Assembly: GCA_017521025.1 (NCBI GenBank)
Contig: JAFXEB010000021.1
Location: 1-55,555, forward strand
DNA: 55,555 nucleotides
Reading direction: 5' to 3'
Source of the DNA: Clostridia bacterium
GTDB taxonomy: Bacteria; Bacillota; Clostridia; Oscillospirales; CAG-382
Positions 1-6,617 of the stretch are shown in pieces. How positions within the stretch are numbered: position 1 is the first letter of the stretch; the number at the start of each line of letters is the position of its first letter. Below the pieces are notes generated by a model. That model did not search any database. It was not told the origin of the DNA and worked only from the letters and a program-made list of their open reading frames with translations. A program made the position numbers and the translations under genes.

Positions 1-461
1 ATAAATATTTTCTTTTTACACTTGATGGCATAATCAAGAGCTATTTTTGTTCCGCTTTTGCGAGTGGTTGGGGTATTGGATTCATCGTAATAGACGATGC
101 AAAACAGGCTACGGTTTATCATTTCGATATTGCGTTCCACATATACTGCCTTGCCGGCGCCAATAAGGTTCTCGGGATAGTAGGTATCCTCGTAGCTTTC
201 CAAGAGATAGGCTTTATAGTTGTCACTGATAACCGGAAATTCTGCCCGCACATAAATTCGTTTTATGTGTGGGTATTTTTCTTTAAGTTTTGTCACCAAT
301 TCGAGACACAAGCTATCGAAACGGCTTTTACTGCCGAACAGAAAGGTATCCACATTATCATTTACAATAAGATTTTCAATCGTCTTGTATAGTTTGGCTT
401 TTAGTTCCTCGGTTTCGTTTATTGTTCTGTGCCCAAAGAAACAGCAGGTTTTATTCGGCAT
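1..461 (-). CDS. SLOG-family protein, 3' end outside the window
   Basis: I translated this frame by hand on the minus strand. It opens with MPNKTCCFFGHRTI and stays open to the window edge for 153 codons, so the C-terminus is missing. The CCFFGHR start, the later FLFGSKSRFD segment and AGKAVYVERN fit the SLOG (YpsA/DUF1273-like) Rossmann family, which is often carried on clostridial integrative elements and is thought to bind nucleotide-derived ligands; no function is proven for this group. The start ATG (459-461) has a strong ribosome site, GGGAGGTG, just upstream. The gene is divergent from the XRE repressor at 598 and shares its AT-rich composition, which supports membership in the mobile element. 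Family call fairly secure, role unknown. Confidence 0.75.
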   Translation of the reverse strand, partial: MPNKTCCFFGHRTINETEELKAKLYKTIENLIVNDNVDTFLFGSKSRFDSLCLELVTKLKEKYPHIKRIYVRAEFPVISDNYKAYLLESYEDTYYPENLIGAGKAVYVERNIEMINRSLFCIVYYDESNTPTTRKSGTKIALDYAIKCKKKIF

Positions 462-540
462 GTTATCACCTCCCAAGATACTATAAATTCGCTTTTTGAC
501 TTTTTCATATTTATAGTATATGCATTTTTGTTATCAATAT

Positions 541-579
541 CAATAGTCTGTGGAATATTAAAAACAATACCAATAGACT
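541..579. promoter_or_regulatory. Possible operator: two direct CAATAGNCT repeats
   Basis: CAATAGTCT (541-549) and CAATAGACT (571-579) are exactly 30 bp apart, about three helical turns, in the 136-bp divergent intergenic region just upstream of the XRE gene. On the minus strand TTGATA/TATACT-like hexamers with 17-bp spacing can be read toward the SLOG gene. This layout is what an autoregulating repressor site would look like, but the assignment to the neighbouring XRE protein is inference. Confidence 0.35.
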
Positions 580-597
580 CTATATTGAGGTGATTAT

Positions 598-936
598 ATG
601 AGCAAGTTGGCTAAAACAATTGGGCAACGTATTCGCAATTACAGAACAAAGCTTGGTTTAAGTCAGGAAAAATTAGCGGAGCTGTCGGGTTGTCATCCTA
701 CCTATATCGGTCAATTGGAACGTGGAGAGAAAAACGCAACAATAGAAAGCATACAAAAAATTGCCACTTCATTAAACATATCTTTATCCAAACTTTTTGA
801 AAATTTGGGCGGAGCAAACACTGATGAGCGTAATATTCCCTTGGAATGCTACGAATTTTTATTGACTAAAACACGAGCAGAACAAGAGCAAATTATAAAA
901 ATCCTATTTGAAATGGACAAATACAAAAGCAATTAA
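598..936 (+). CDS. XRE-family helix-turn-helix regulator
   Basis: A 112-aa protein whose residues 6-66 form a Cro/C1-type HTH: IGQRIRNYRTKLGLSQEKLAE, then the recognition-helix stretch GCHPTYIGQLERGEKN and TIESIQKIATSLNISLSKLF. The remaining 45 residues (LLTKTRAEQEQIIKILFEMDK) are a short helical tail that may dimerise. The ATG follows TTGAGGTG at a good distance. Its position beside a SLOG gene and upstream of a serine recombinase is typical of the control gene of a clostridial integrative element. It probably represses its own divergent region, given the paired CAATAGNCT sites upstream. AT-rich compared with the chromosomal genes further right. Confidence 0.9.
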   Translation: MSKLAKTIGQRIRNYRTKLGLSQEKLAELSGCHPTYIGQLERGEKNATIESIQKIATSLNISLSKLFENLGGANTDERNIPLECYEFLLTKTRAEQEQIIKILFEMDKYKSN

Positions 937-943
937 CGACTAA

Positions 944-974
944 ACTCTCTGTCACACCAGACAGAGAGTTTTTT
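944..974 (+). terminator. Rho-independent terminator of the XRE gene
   Basis: A perfect 9-bp stem CTCTCTGTC / GACAGAGAG with a 6-nt loop, followed directly by six T. It starts 8 nt after the XRE stop codon. Confidence 0.9.
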
Positions 975-1053
975 GTCGGGGTCCCCGCAAAACTGTAGTT
1001 TTGTGGGGAGTTCTTGTATGGGGTCCCCGAAAAGTTGAAAACTTTTTGGGGAG
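975..1053 (-). repeat. Two hairpin repeat units of the GGGGACCCCGAC family
   Basis: Read on the minus strand, two consecutive units have the form CCCC-arm-loop-arm'-GGGGACCCC. The arms are ACAAAAC/GTTTTGC in one and AAAAAGTTTTC/AACTTTTC in the other. The same flanks with different arms occur at 5973-6104 and 55401-55555. Here the units sit between the XRE terminator and the small TnpW-like gene. Confidence 0.7.
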
Positions 1054-1163
1054 TAATTTACTTGCCAAATTAAATCTCCTTTTTCATCCTTCGGGTACAC
1101 ACTTCGGAATAGCGGACTTGCCGTTTTTCATATAGTGTAGTACAAGAAAGAAAGGAGTAGATT

Positions 1164-1313
1164 ATGGCAGAAAACGAAAAATCTACGACCGTAAAAAGTG
1201 TTTTCAAAAGCGGCGAAAGCACTACCACCGAGCGAGAATTCACCGAAGCGTGGATCTCGCTTATCAATACTTTAGAGAAAGGCAAAAGCGGAAACTTTCG
1301 GGAAAAAGCGTGA
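1164..1313 (+). CDS. Small 49-aa protein, probable TnpW family
   Basis: Starts MAENEKSTTVKSVFKSG and ends NFREKA-stop; 49 residues. AAAGGAG lies 8 nt before the ATG. The central stretch REFTEAWISLINTLEKGK resembles the short transposon-encoded TnpW proteins described from Tn4451-type elements, which sit next to the large serine recombinase. The function of TnpW is not established. The gene is followed 68 nt later by the recombinase start, so the two are probably co-transcribed. Highly polar, with no membrane segment. The TnpW name rests on length, position and my recall of the family, so it is moderate; that this is a real translated gene is more secure. Confidence 0.65.
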   Translation: MAENEKSTTVKSVFKSGESTTTEREFTEAWISLINTLEKGKSGNFREKA

Positions 1314-1381
1314 CTGTAGGCAAAAACTATGGTATAAAGGATGTGGAAACAGCTTGTTCTATCTCAAAAGGAGATGGAAAA

Positions 1382-2935
1382 ATGAAAGTAGCTATTTATT
1401 GCCGCTTATCCGAAGAAGATAGAAACAAGCAAGTTGAAACCGATGACTCGGGCAGTATCCAAAATCAAAAGGCGATGCTGGTGCAATACGCCTGTGATTC
1501 GGGGTGGGAGATCTACTGTATTTACAGCGACGATGACTACGCCGGTGCGGACAGGCGCCGACCGGAATTCAACCGCCTACTGCAGGATGCCGAAGCGAGA
1601 AAATTTGATATTGTCCTCTGCAAGACACAATCCCGCTTCACCCGTGAGCTGGAGTTGGTGGAAAAGTACATCCACGGTTTGTTCCCCATTTGGGGCATTC
1701 GCTTTGTCAGCATCGTGGATAACGCAGATACCGACAACAAGGGAAACAAAAAATCCCGCCAGATCAACGGACTGGTAAACGAGTGGTACTTGGAGGATAT
1801 GTCCGACAACATCCGCAGCGTTCTGAAAAACAGACGGGAAAACGGATTCCATATCGGTGCCTTTGCTCTTTACGGGTACAAAAAAGACCCCGACCAAAAG
1901 GGGCATCTGCTCATCGACGAGGAAGCCGCCGCTGTTGTCCGTGAGGTGTTCACTCTCTTTTCCCAAGGCTATGGAAAGACCGCAATCGCCCGTATGCTCA
2001 ATGACAGGGGCATTCCCAATCCAACCGAATACAAACGCCTGAAAGGTCTGCGTTATAAACAGCCTACCGCCAAAAACAGCACCCTTTGGAAATACTTTGC
2101 GATTTCCGACATGCTGGTCAACGAGATATACATCGGCAATATGGTGCAGGGCAAGTACGGCAGTATTTCCTACAAGACCAAGCAGAACAAGCCACGCCCC
2201 AAAAGCCAGTGGTACATTGTGGAGGGAACTCACGAACCCATTATCGACCGTGAGCTTTGGGACAGGGTGCAGAAGATGATAAAGGAACGGGCAAAGCCTT
2301 TTGATATTGGCACTATCGGACTGTTTGCAAGGAAGGCTCGCTGTGCCAACTGCGGATATGTAATGCGTTCATCCAAAAGCCGTGGCAAGCACTATCTGCA
2401 GTGCGGGAGCCGTCACGTGGCAAAGGATGCCTGTATCGGTTCCTTTATCTCGGTTGATAAACTGGAGCAGATGGTGATCGACGAGTTGAACCGCCTTTCC
2501 AAGGAGTATCTGAACAAGGACGATTTGGAAAGAAAGATCGAGTTCTGTAATGATCTGCAGGTGCAGAAAGACAGTATTCTTAAAAACATCGCCACCTATG
2601 AAAAACGTGTTGCAGAGTTATCCAAAGGTATTCGGGAACTGTACATGGATAAGGTCAAAGGCTTCATCCCTGTAGCAGATTACACGGAGATGTCTAAGGA
2701 CTTTATCGCTGACCGTGCCCGCCTTGAAAAACTGATTTCAGATGGGCGTAAGCAGATCGAAGAAATCGACGTAAAAATTGAAGTCGGTGACAACCGCAGA
2801 GAGATCACCCGGCGTTACACAAACCTCAAACACCTCACCAGAGAGATGGTGGAGATCCTGATTGACTACATTTCCGTAGGCAAGAGAATTCCCAAAACGA
2901 ATGATGTTCCGATAACAATACATTGGAATTTTTAG
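1382..2935 (+). CDS. Large serine recombinase (TnpX/TndX-like)
   Basis: A 517-aa site-specific recombinase. The N-terminal resolvase domain begins MKVAIYCRLSEEDRNK and carries the nucleophile serine in DSGSIQNQ, followed by the conserved KTQSRFTRELE stretch. Next come the recombinase domain (YGYKKDP to about residue 300), a zinc ribbon with cysteines in CANCGY and LQCGS...KDAC, and a C-terminal coiled coil. Such enzymes cut and join attP and attB through 5'-phosphoserine intermediates without replication. I chose the ATG at 1382, preceded by AAAGGAGATGG; the frame is open upstream to 1250 but has no better start. The gene ends about 130 bp before cotJC sequence resumes, the usual place for a recombinase at the end of its element. 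Confidence 0.95.
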   Translation: MKVAIYCRLSEEDRNKQVETDDSGSIQNQKAMLVQYACDSGWEIYCIYSDDDYAGADRRRPEFNRLLQDAEARKFDIVLCKTQSRFTRELELVEKYIHGLFPIWGIRFVSIVDNADTDNKGNKKSRQINGLVNEWYLEDMSDNIRSVLKNRRENGFHIGAFALYGYKKDPDQKGHLLIDEEAAAVVREVFTLFSQGYGKTAIARMLNDRGIPNPTEYKRLKGLRYKQPTAKNSTLWKYFAISDMLVNEIYIGNMVQGKYGSISYKTKQNKPRPKSQWYIVEGTHEPIIDRELWDRVQKMIKERAKPFDIGTIGLFARKARCANCGYVMRSSKSRGKHYLQCGSRHVAKDACIGSFISVDKLEQMVIDELNRLSKEYLNKDDLERKIEFCNDLQVQKDSILKNIATYEKRVAELSKGIRELYMDKVKGFIPVADYTEMSKDFIADRARLEKLISDGRKQIEEIDVKIEVGDNRREITRRYTNLKHLTREMVEILIDYISVGKRIPKTNDVPITIHWNF

Positions 2936-3068
2936 TGATATATTTTGCCAAAGGCAAAATGTGATATAATTTTCTTGCGAAAATTGTGATATGTTCCGTT
3001 TTTAACGGAATGTGATATAAAATAAATCCAATTGGATTTATTTTGTTGGCAAAAGTTGCACTTTTGCC
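2936..3068. repeat. Array of five different hairpins separated by GTGATAT
   Basis: Perfect or near-perfect palindromes at 2942-2960 (ATTTTGCC arms), 2968-2985 (AATTTTC), 2994-3010 (TTCCGTT), 3019-3044 (a 26-nt palindrome) and 3048-3068 (GGCAAAAG). The first four are joined by the identical linker GTGATAT at 2961, 2986 and 3012. Arms share no sequence with each other; only linker and foldedness are conserved. The last palindrome abuts cotJC codons. The same linker with other arms recurs at 45953-46076. Confidence 0.8.
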
Positions 3069-3269
3069 GTTGCAGCAGAGCAGAAGGCAAGAAAGACCTA
3101 TGACAACATTCTGCGCTTTGCGGACGATCCCGACGTAAGAGACCCGATTAAATTCCTGCGTCAGCGTGAGATAGTCCACTTCCAGCGCTTCGGTGAGGGG
3201 CTACGCACCATTCAGGATAATCTTAACAGCAAAAACTTTTACGCATATAATCCCGAGTTTGATAAGTAA
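3069..3269 (+). pseudogene. cotJC: C-terminal fragment of spore coat protein CotJC
   Basis: This open frame has no start codon of its own. It reads VAAEQKARKTYDNILRFADD, then DPDVRDPIKFLRQREIVHFQ, and ends NSKNFYAYNPEFDK-stop. That is the characteristic C-terminus of CotJC, the manganese-catalase-like spore coat protein of about 190 aa; the glutamate and histidine of REIVHF are part of its di-metal site. Only the final 66 residues are present. Homology stops abruptly at the hairpin array beside the serine recombinase, so the 5' two thirds should lie beyond the other end of the mobile element. It may be a dead remnant or a gene restored by excision during sporulation. Confidence 0.85.
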
Positions 3270-3279
3270 TGGTTTTTAT

Positions 3280-3309
3280 GAGGGGAAGCTTTTGAAAAAG
3301 CTTCCCCTC
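3280..3309 (+). terminator. Hairpin terminator after the cotJC fragment
   Basis: Stem GAGGGGAAGCTTTT / AAAAGCTTCCCCTC, almost loopless, 10 nt after the cotJC stop codon. The following tract is T-poor (ATACTTCCTTT), so termination strength is uncertain. It is probably the original terminator of the cotJ operon. Confidence 0.6.
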
Positions 3310-3346
3310 ATACTTCCTTTCAAAACTTTTTAACCATAAACAAAAA

Positions 3347-3381
3347 AGCAGATGGGGCACGACACGACCGCCCCATCTGCT
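3347..3381. terminator. Bidirectional terminator
   Basis: A perfect 12-bp stem AGCAGATGGGGC / GCCCCATCTGCT, with TTTTT on the plus side and AAAAAA before it. It can therefore serve both the cotJ side and the convergent TfoX-N gene ending at 3407. Confidence 0.85.
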
Positions 3382-3406
3382 TTTTGTCTGCTTGACCTAT
3401 TGGATC

Positions 3407-3724
3407 TTACTGCATCTTTTTCTTTGGCGCAGGGAGCTCGTCATACATTGCGTCAAATAGCCTTGTCAGGAACTCTCTGCTGTCCACATTATCTACGAGC
3501 AGCATTTCCCTTGCCCCCTGATACGGCAACTCATAGCTTGCGTTTGGCATAAGGGCGAGGGCGGAGCTGACAGGCTTTACAAGCAGTCTGTCATCATATA
3601 TACCGCCGACGATCTTATCACGGTAGTAAATGATATATTCACCCATCATTGCCCTGTACCGTATTCCCTGCAATTCTGATAGCTGTTCTGATATAAAATT
3701 CAAATATTCCTTAGTCGAAGCCAT
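3407..3724 (-). CDS. TfoX N-terminal domain protein
   Basis: A 105-aa protein made almost only of the TfoX_N (Sxy N-terminal) domain: FISEQLSELQGIRYRAMMGE, then YYRDKIVGGIYDDRLLVKPV, with a lysine-rich tail. In Proteobacteria TfoX/Sxy promotes competence-gene expression. Stand-alone N-domain proteins in Firmicutes are common but have no established job, so I do not transfer the competence role. I placed the start at the ATG at 3724 (MASTKEYL); an in-frame TTG five codons upstream is nearly on top of the only AAAGGA and is less likely. It stands alone, with a strong terminator downstream. Confidence 0.85.
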   Translation of the reverse strand: MASTKEYLNFISEQLSELQGIRYRAMMGEYIIYYRDKIVGGIYDDRLLVKPVSSALALMPNASYELPYQGAREMLLVDNVDSREFLTRLFDAMYDELPAPKKKMQ

Positions 3725-3810
3725 ATCGCACCCCGTCAAGTCCTTTGCTGAGCGACAGCATTATATCACAAAATCGGAACCGAGCAAAGCTTTTGCGTCT
3801 GAAATGGACC

Positions 3811-5049
3811 TTAGTCCTGCTTTACTGCAAGTGTATCTGCTTTTTTGCCCTTGCCGTTGCCGAACCAATCGCCGCCCACGCCGCTGGTTATCATCCAGAA
3901 GCGCTCCCCCTCCGCCCCAAAGCTGTAGCTCCCTTCGTAATCGGGCAGTCCGCCGTTTGAGGCGATATACGCCTTTGTCAGCGATACCCAGCGCTTGGTT
4001 TTTGCGTCCTTGTATCGGGCGTTGCAGACCTCCATAGAGCGCACATCGCCTGCTTTTTCGAGCATAAAGTTCTCAAGAAACACCGCCGCACTTTTGAACG
4101 TCACGTCGGGTACCCCCAAATCGTAGCGGCAAAGCAGGGTGTATTGCCCCGTTTCCAGATCGCAGACCCATTGCTCTGCCATAGTGTTACCCGTCTCGGG
4201 CGAGGTAGCACATTTAAGGTACATTCGGTACCAATGCTTTGGCTCCCACCCGTAGGGGATAAAACAATGAGCGCCTGTGCCCTCCCCGGTGAAGGAATCT
4301 GTTTCGGCAGTATAAGAAGGGTAGACTCTTTTTGCACGGATACGGGTCTGCCTGCCTGCGTAGTCCCTGCAAAATACATCCCAAAAGGACATAATGCTCA
4401 CTCTGCTGCCGTCGCCCCGCCTTTGAAAGCCTGCGTAAGCGTTTATATGTGGACTATCTGTCCACACCCTTGCGTACCTGCGTTTAAGGGGCGAATAGTC
4501 GACCAGCCAATCACAGAGACTACAATAAGTACCCTCGGGCACATGGTCTGCCTTAAAATCTATGGCATACTCCGTATAACGAACATCATCAGGCATTATA
4601 AACCACGCACTGATATATGGGGAGCGACGTTTTGCCGTCTTGTTATACCTGTGTATCTGCAATCCCGAAGGAAGCTCAAAAACAGAGCTCCAGCTCATAT
4701 CACGGGTAAAAAGGAACCGTTCACGGTGCACCTCACGCCCATCCATATACCACACCGCAACGTTGACACGAAGGTGCAGGCAGCTTTGCATATTCTTTCG
4801 TGATACATCAAGCTCTGTCACCTGACCCGACTCTACTCTGCCACTGCCCCACGCCTCCACCTCCCGACCGTTAACGGTAACACGGGCTGTACGCCAACCG
4901 AAGGGCACGCCGCTATCGTTGTATATACGCAGAGAAAAGCTGTAGTATTCGTTATAGCCAAGACTGTTCAGGTCCGCTATTTTGTCACAGCCTTGCAACA
5001 ACGTACCCGAAGCCGCCGTGAGAGCTTTTATCTGTCCCGTAAATATCAT
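3811..5049 (-). CDS. DUF3472-type protein
   Basis: A 412-aa protein with no signal peptide or membrane segment. The C-terminal half carries GEGTGAHCFIPYGWEPKHWY followed by RMYLKC and later WVCDLETGQY, a pattern I associate with DUF3472. The N-terminal half looks like a beta-sandwich (YYSFSLRIYNDSGVPFGW), with many aromatic residues as in carbohydrate-associated modules. Biochemical function is unknown. The ATG at 5049 is preceded by GGAGG with 6-nt spacing, so the in-frame extension upstream to 5091 was left out. It lies between the TfoX-N gene and spo0A with about 65 bp on the spo0A side, and could be read through from spo0A. The DUF call is moderate. Confidence 0.65.
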   Translation of the reverse strand: MIFTGQIKALTAASGTLLQGCDKIADLNSLGYNEYYSFSLRIYNDSGVPFGWRTARVTVNGREVEAWGSGRVESGQVTELDVSRKNMQSCLHLRVNVAVWYMDGREVHRERFLFTRDMSWSSVFELPSGLQIHRYNKTAKRRSPYISAWFIMPDDVRYTEYAIDFKADHVPEGTYCSLCDWLVDYSPLKRRYARVWTDSPHINAYAGFQRRGDGSRVSIMSFWDVFCRDYAGRQTRIRAKRVYPSYTAETDSFTGEGTGAHCFIPYGWEPKHWYRMYLKCATSPETGNTMAEQWVCDLETGQYTLLCRYDLGVPDVTFKSAAVFLENFMLEKAGDVRSMEVCNARYKDAKTKRWVSLTKAYIASNGGLPDYEGSYSFGAEGERFWMITSGVGGDWFGNGKGKKADTLAVKQD

Positions 5050-5116
5050 AGTCTGCCTCCGCACAGTTAGTACGAGGACATTATAACACATAGGTGCCTT
5101 AGGCGCAAGAGCAGTT

Positions 5117-5866
5117 TCACGCCGCCTTGTTCTTAAGTCTCAGGTTATCGGCGATCATGGCTATAAACTCGGAATTGGTAGGCTTACCACGGCTGTTTTG
5201 AACCGTGTATCCGAAAAAGCTGTTCAGCACGTCCACGTCGCCCCTGTCCCACGCTACCTCTATGGCGTGGCGGATGGCACGCTCGACCCTTGAGGCTGTG
5301 GTGCCGTACTGCTTTGCAACTGTGGGGTAGAGTATCTTTGTTACGCCGTTAATAACGTCGCCATCCTCTATCACCATAAGTATGGAGCTACGGAGATATT
5401 GGTATCCCTTAATATGGGCAGGCACGCCTATCTGATGTATTATCCTTGTGACCTGCGCCTCCATATCACCAAACAGCTTACTTTGCCTTCTGCTTACGCC
5501 CTTGATACGGGCAGCGAGAGTTTTGCCCTCCACGGGTTTGAGAAGACAGCAGCCTGCGCCCTTCTCCAGACATTCCTCAAGCATAGGGTCGCCGCCGAAG
5601 GAGGATAGCATCAGAAAATCGGGGCATGCCTCACGCATTGCCTTCTGGCACTCCTCGATAAGCCCCGCACCATCAAGCCTTGGGAGCATTACCTCACACA
5701 CCACTGTCTCGGGGCGGTGCCGAACAATTTTAAGATACGCCTCTCTGCCGTCTGCCGCCTCAGCGATTACCTCTAAGCCCTCTTTCTTAAGCTCCTCTAC
5801 CGTTTTTGTCCTTTGCTCATTATTGCTGTCTACAACGATTACTCCGTGACGCTTATCCACAACCAA
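5117..5866 (-). CDS. spo0A: Sporulation master regulator Spo0A, with a Glu at the phospho-acceptor site
   Basis: A 249-aa protein with receiver (about 8-125) and DNA-binding Spo0A_C domain (about 140-249). The C-terminal half is canonical: [18 protein letters not shown], the recognition helix [18 protein letters not shown] and [18 protein letters not shown]. The receiver is unusual. Where B. subtilis has the acidic pair Asp-Asp (VADDN), this protein has VVDSN (D13, S14). Where the phosphorylated Asp normally stands (LDIIMPxLDG), it reads [10 protein letters not shown], so Glu58 replaces Asp; the codon is GAG at 5693-5695. Thr/Ser (MLSS) and Lys (LLKP) are kept. The usual neighbour spoIVB is not here. 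Start uncertain: TTG at 5866 with close AAAGGA, or GTG at 5860. Confidence 0.95.
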   Translation of the reverse strand: MVVDKRHGVIVVDSNNEQRTKTVEELKKEGLEVIAEAADGREAYLKIVRHRPETVVCEVMLPRLDGAGLIEECQKAMREACPDFLMLSSFGGDPMLEECLEKGAGCCLLKPVEGKTLAARIKGVSRRQSKLFGDMEAQVTRIIHQIGVPAHIKGYQYLRSSILMVIEDGDVINGVTKILYPTVAKQYGTTASRVERAIRHAIEVAWDRGDVDVLNSFFGYTVQNSRGKPTNSEFIAMIADNLRLKNKAA

Positions 5867-5921
5867 TCTTTCCTTTCTGTAATATCAGCACGGCTGTGCC
5901 TTTTGTTTTATCTTTTGCCAA

Positions 5922-5976
5922 ATTTTACCATATTTGAGCAGAAAAATCAAGTGTTTTTTTGCTTTATTTTTCGACA
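5922..5976 (-). promoter_or_regulatory. spo0A promoter with an upstream 0A-box
   Basis: On the minus strand TTGATT (5950-5945) and TAAAAT (5927-5922) are 17 bp apart, a sigma-A-type promoter 55 bp before the TTG start. At 5976-5970 the minus strand reads TGTCGAA, an exact match to the 0A-box that Spo0A binds. This suggests autoregulation; function is inferred. Confidence 0.6.
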
Positions 5977-6104
5977 AAAACCACCCCAAGAAGCTTGACA
6001 GCTTCTTGGAGACCCCGACAAAAACCACCCCAAGAAGCTTGACAGCTTCTTGGGGACCCCGACAAAAACCACCCCAAGAAGCTTGACAGCTTCTTGGGGA
6101 CCCC
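5973..6104 (-). repeat. Three tandem 44-bp hairpin units upstream of spo0A
   Basis: Units start at 5973, 6017 and 6061 with a period of exactly 44 bp. Copies 2 and 3 are identical and copy 1 has a single change (GGAGACCCC for GGGGACCCC). Each contains CCCC-AAGAAGCT-TGAC-AGCTTCTT-GGGG then ACCCCGACAAAAA. On the minus strand each junction reads TTTGTCGGGG, which resembles a degenerate 0A-box. Same family as 975-1053 and 55401-55555, with different arms. Confidence 0.85.
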
Positions 6105-6113
6105 GACAAAAAA

Positions 6114-6143
6114 AGCGCAGCGCCCTATAAAAGGGGCTGCGCT
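6114..6143 (-). terminator. Terminator of the VanZ gene
   Basis: Stem AGCGCAGC / GCTGCGCT extended by further G-C pairs. Read leftward it is followed by seven T. It lies 12 nt after the VanZ stop codon. Confidence 0.85.
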
Positions 6144-6154
6144 CATATATAACG

Positions 6155-6613
6155 CTATGTTTTTTTGGTTAGCAGACCGTAAAGGTCACGGACGAGCAGG
6201 TACAAGGCGTAGCCGATAATACCGCCCACAAGGTTAAGGCTCAGGTCGTCCAGCTCAAAATAGCCTACGTCAAAGGCAAGCTGCCAGCACTCGATACAAA
6301 GGGTCGCCCCAAGGCACGTCAGCGCCGCACGGACAAGACTGCAATCCTTTTTGAAGAAGCCGCAGAAAAAACCGAGGGGCAAAAGGCAAAGCACGTTGCC
6401 TATAAGCTGGTAGCGGAACTGGATATACTGTCCTTGCCGCAAAAACTCGGAATAGGACCAAAAGGGTACGAGTATCACTCTGTCCTCGGCACGGGGGTGG
6501 CTTACAAACAAGCCGTCCCTCAGCATAGTGAGCCTGAGCAACAGCGCCCCATACAGCACAAAGAGGGCTATCCATAGCACCCTTGCCCATTTTGAGCAGG
6601 CCTTGTAATACAC
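6155..6613 (-). CDS. VanZ-family membrane protein
   Basis: About 152 aa with four predicted membrane helices: WARVLWIALFVLYGALLL near the start, then LIGNVLCLLPLGFFCGFF, a third around ALTCLGATLCIECWQLAF, and a last around LNLVGGIIGYALYLLV. The VanZ hallmark DDLSLNLVGGIIGY is present. VanZ-type proteins sit in the cytoplasmic membrane; the founder gives low-level teicoplanin resistance, but the common housekeeping role is unknown. I chose the GTG at 6613, 4 nt after the upstream stop, because a start further upstream would overlap the surface-protein gene by some 40 bases. Translational coupling to that gene is likely. Confidence 0.85.
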   Translation of the reverse strand: MYYKACSKWARVLWIALFVLYGALLLRLTMLRDGLFVSHPRAEDRVILVPFWSYSEFLRQGQYIQFRYQLIGNVLCLLPLGFFCGFFKKDCSLVRAALTCLGATLCIECWQLAFDVGYFELDDLSLNLVGGIIGYALYLLVRDLYGLLTKKT

Positions 6614-6617
6614 CGCC

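Noticed and set aside
1250..1381. Longer recombinase start at 1250
   Set aside because: The extension overlaps the TnpW-like gene in another frame, has no ribosome site, and the protein MKVAIYCRLS begins at 1382 as in the family.
2936..3068. Retron or group II intron structure
   Set aside because: There are hairpins but no reverse transcriptase gene in the window and no domain V-like sequence.
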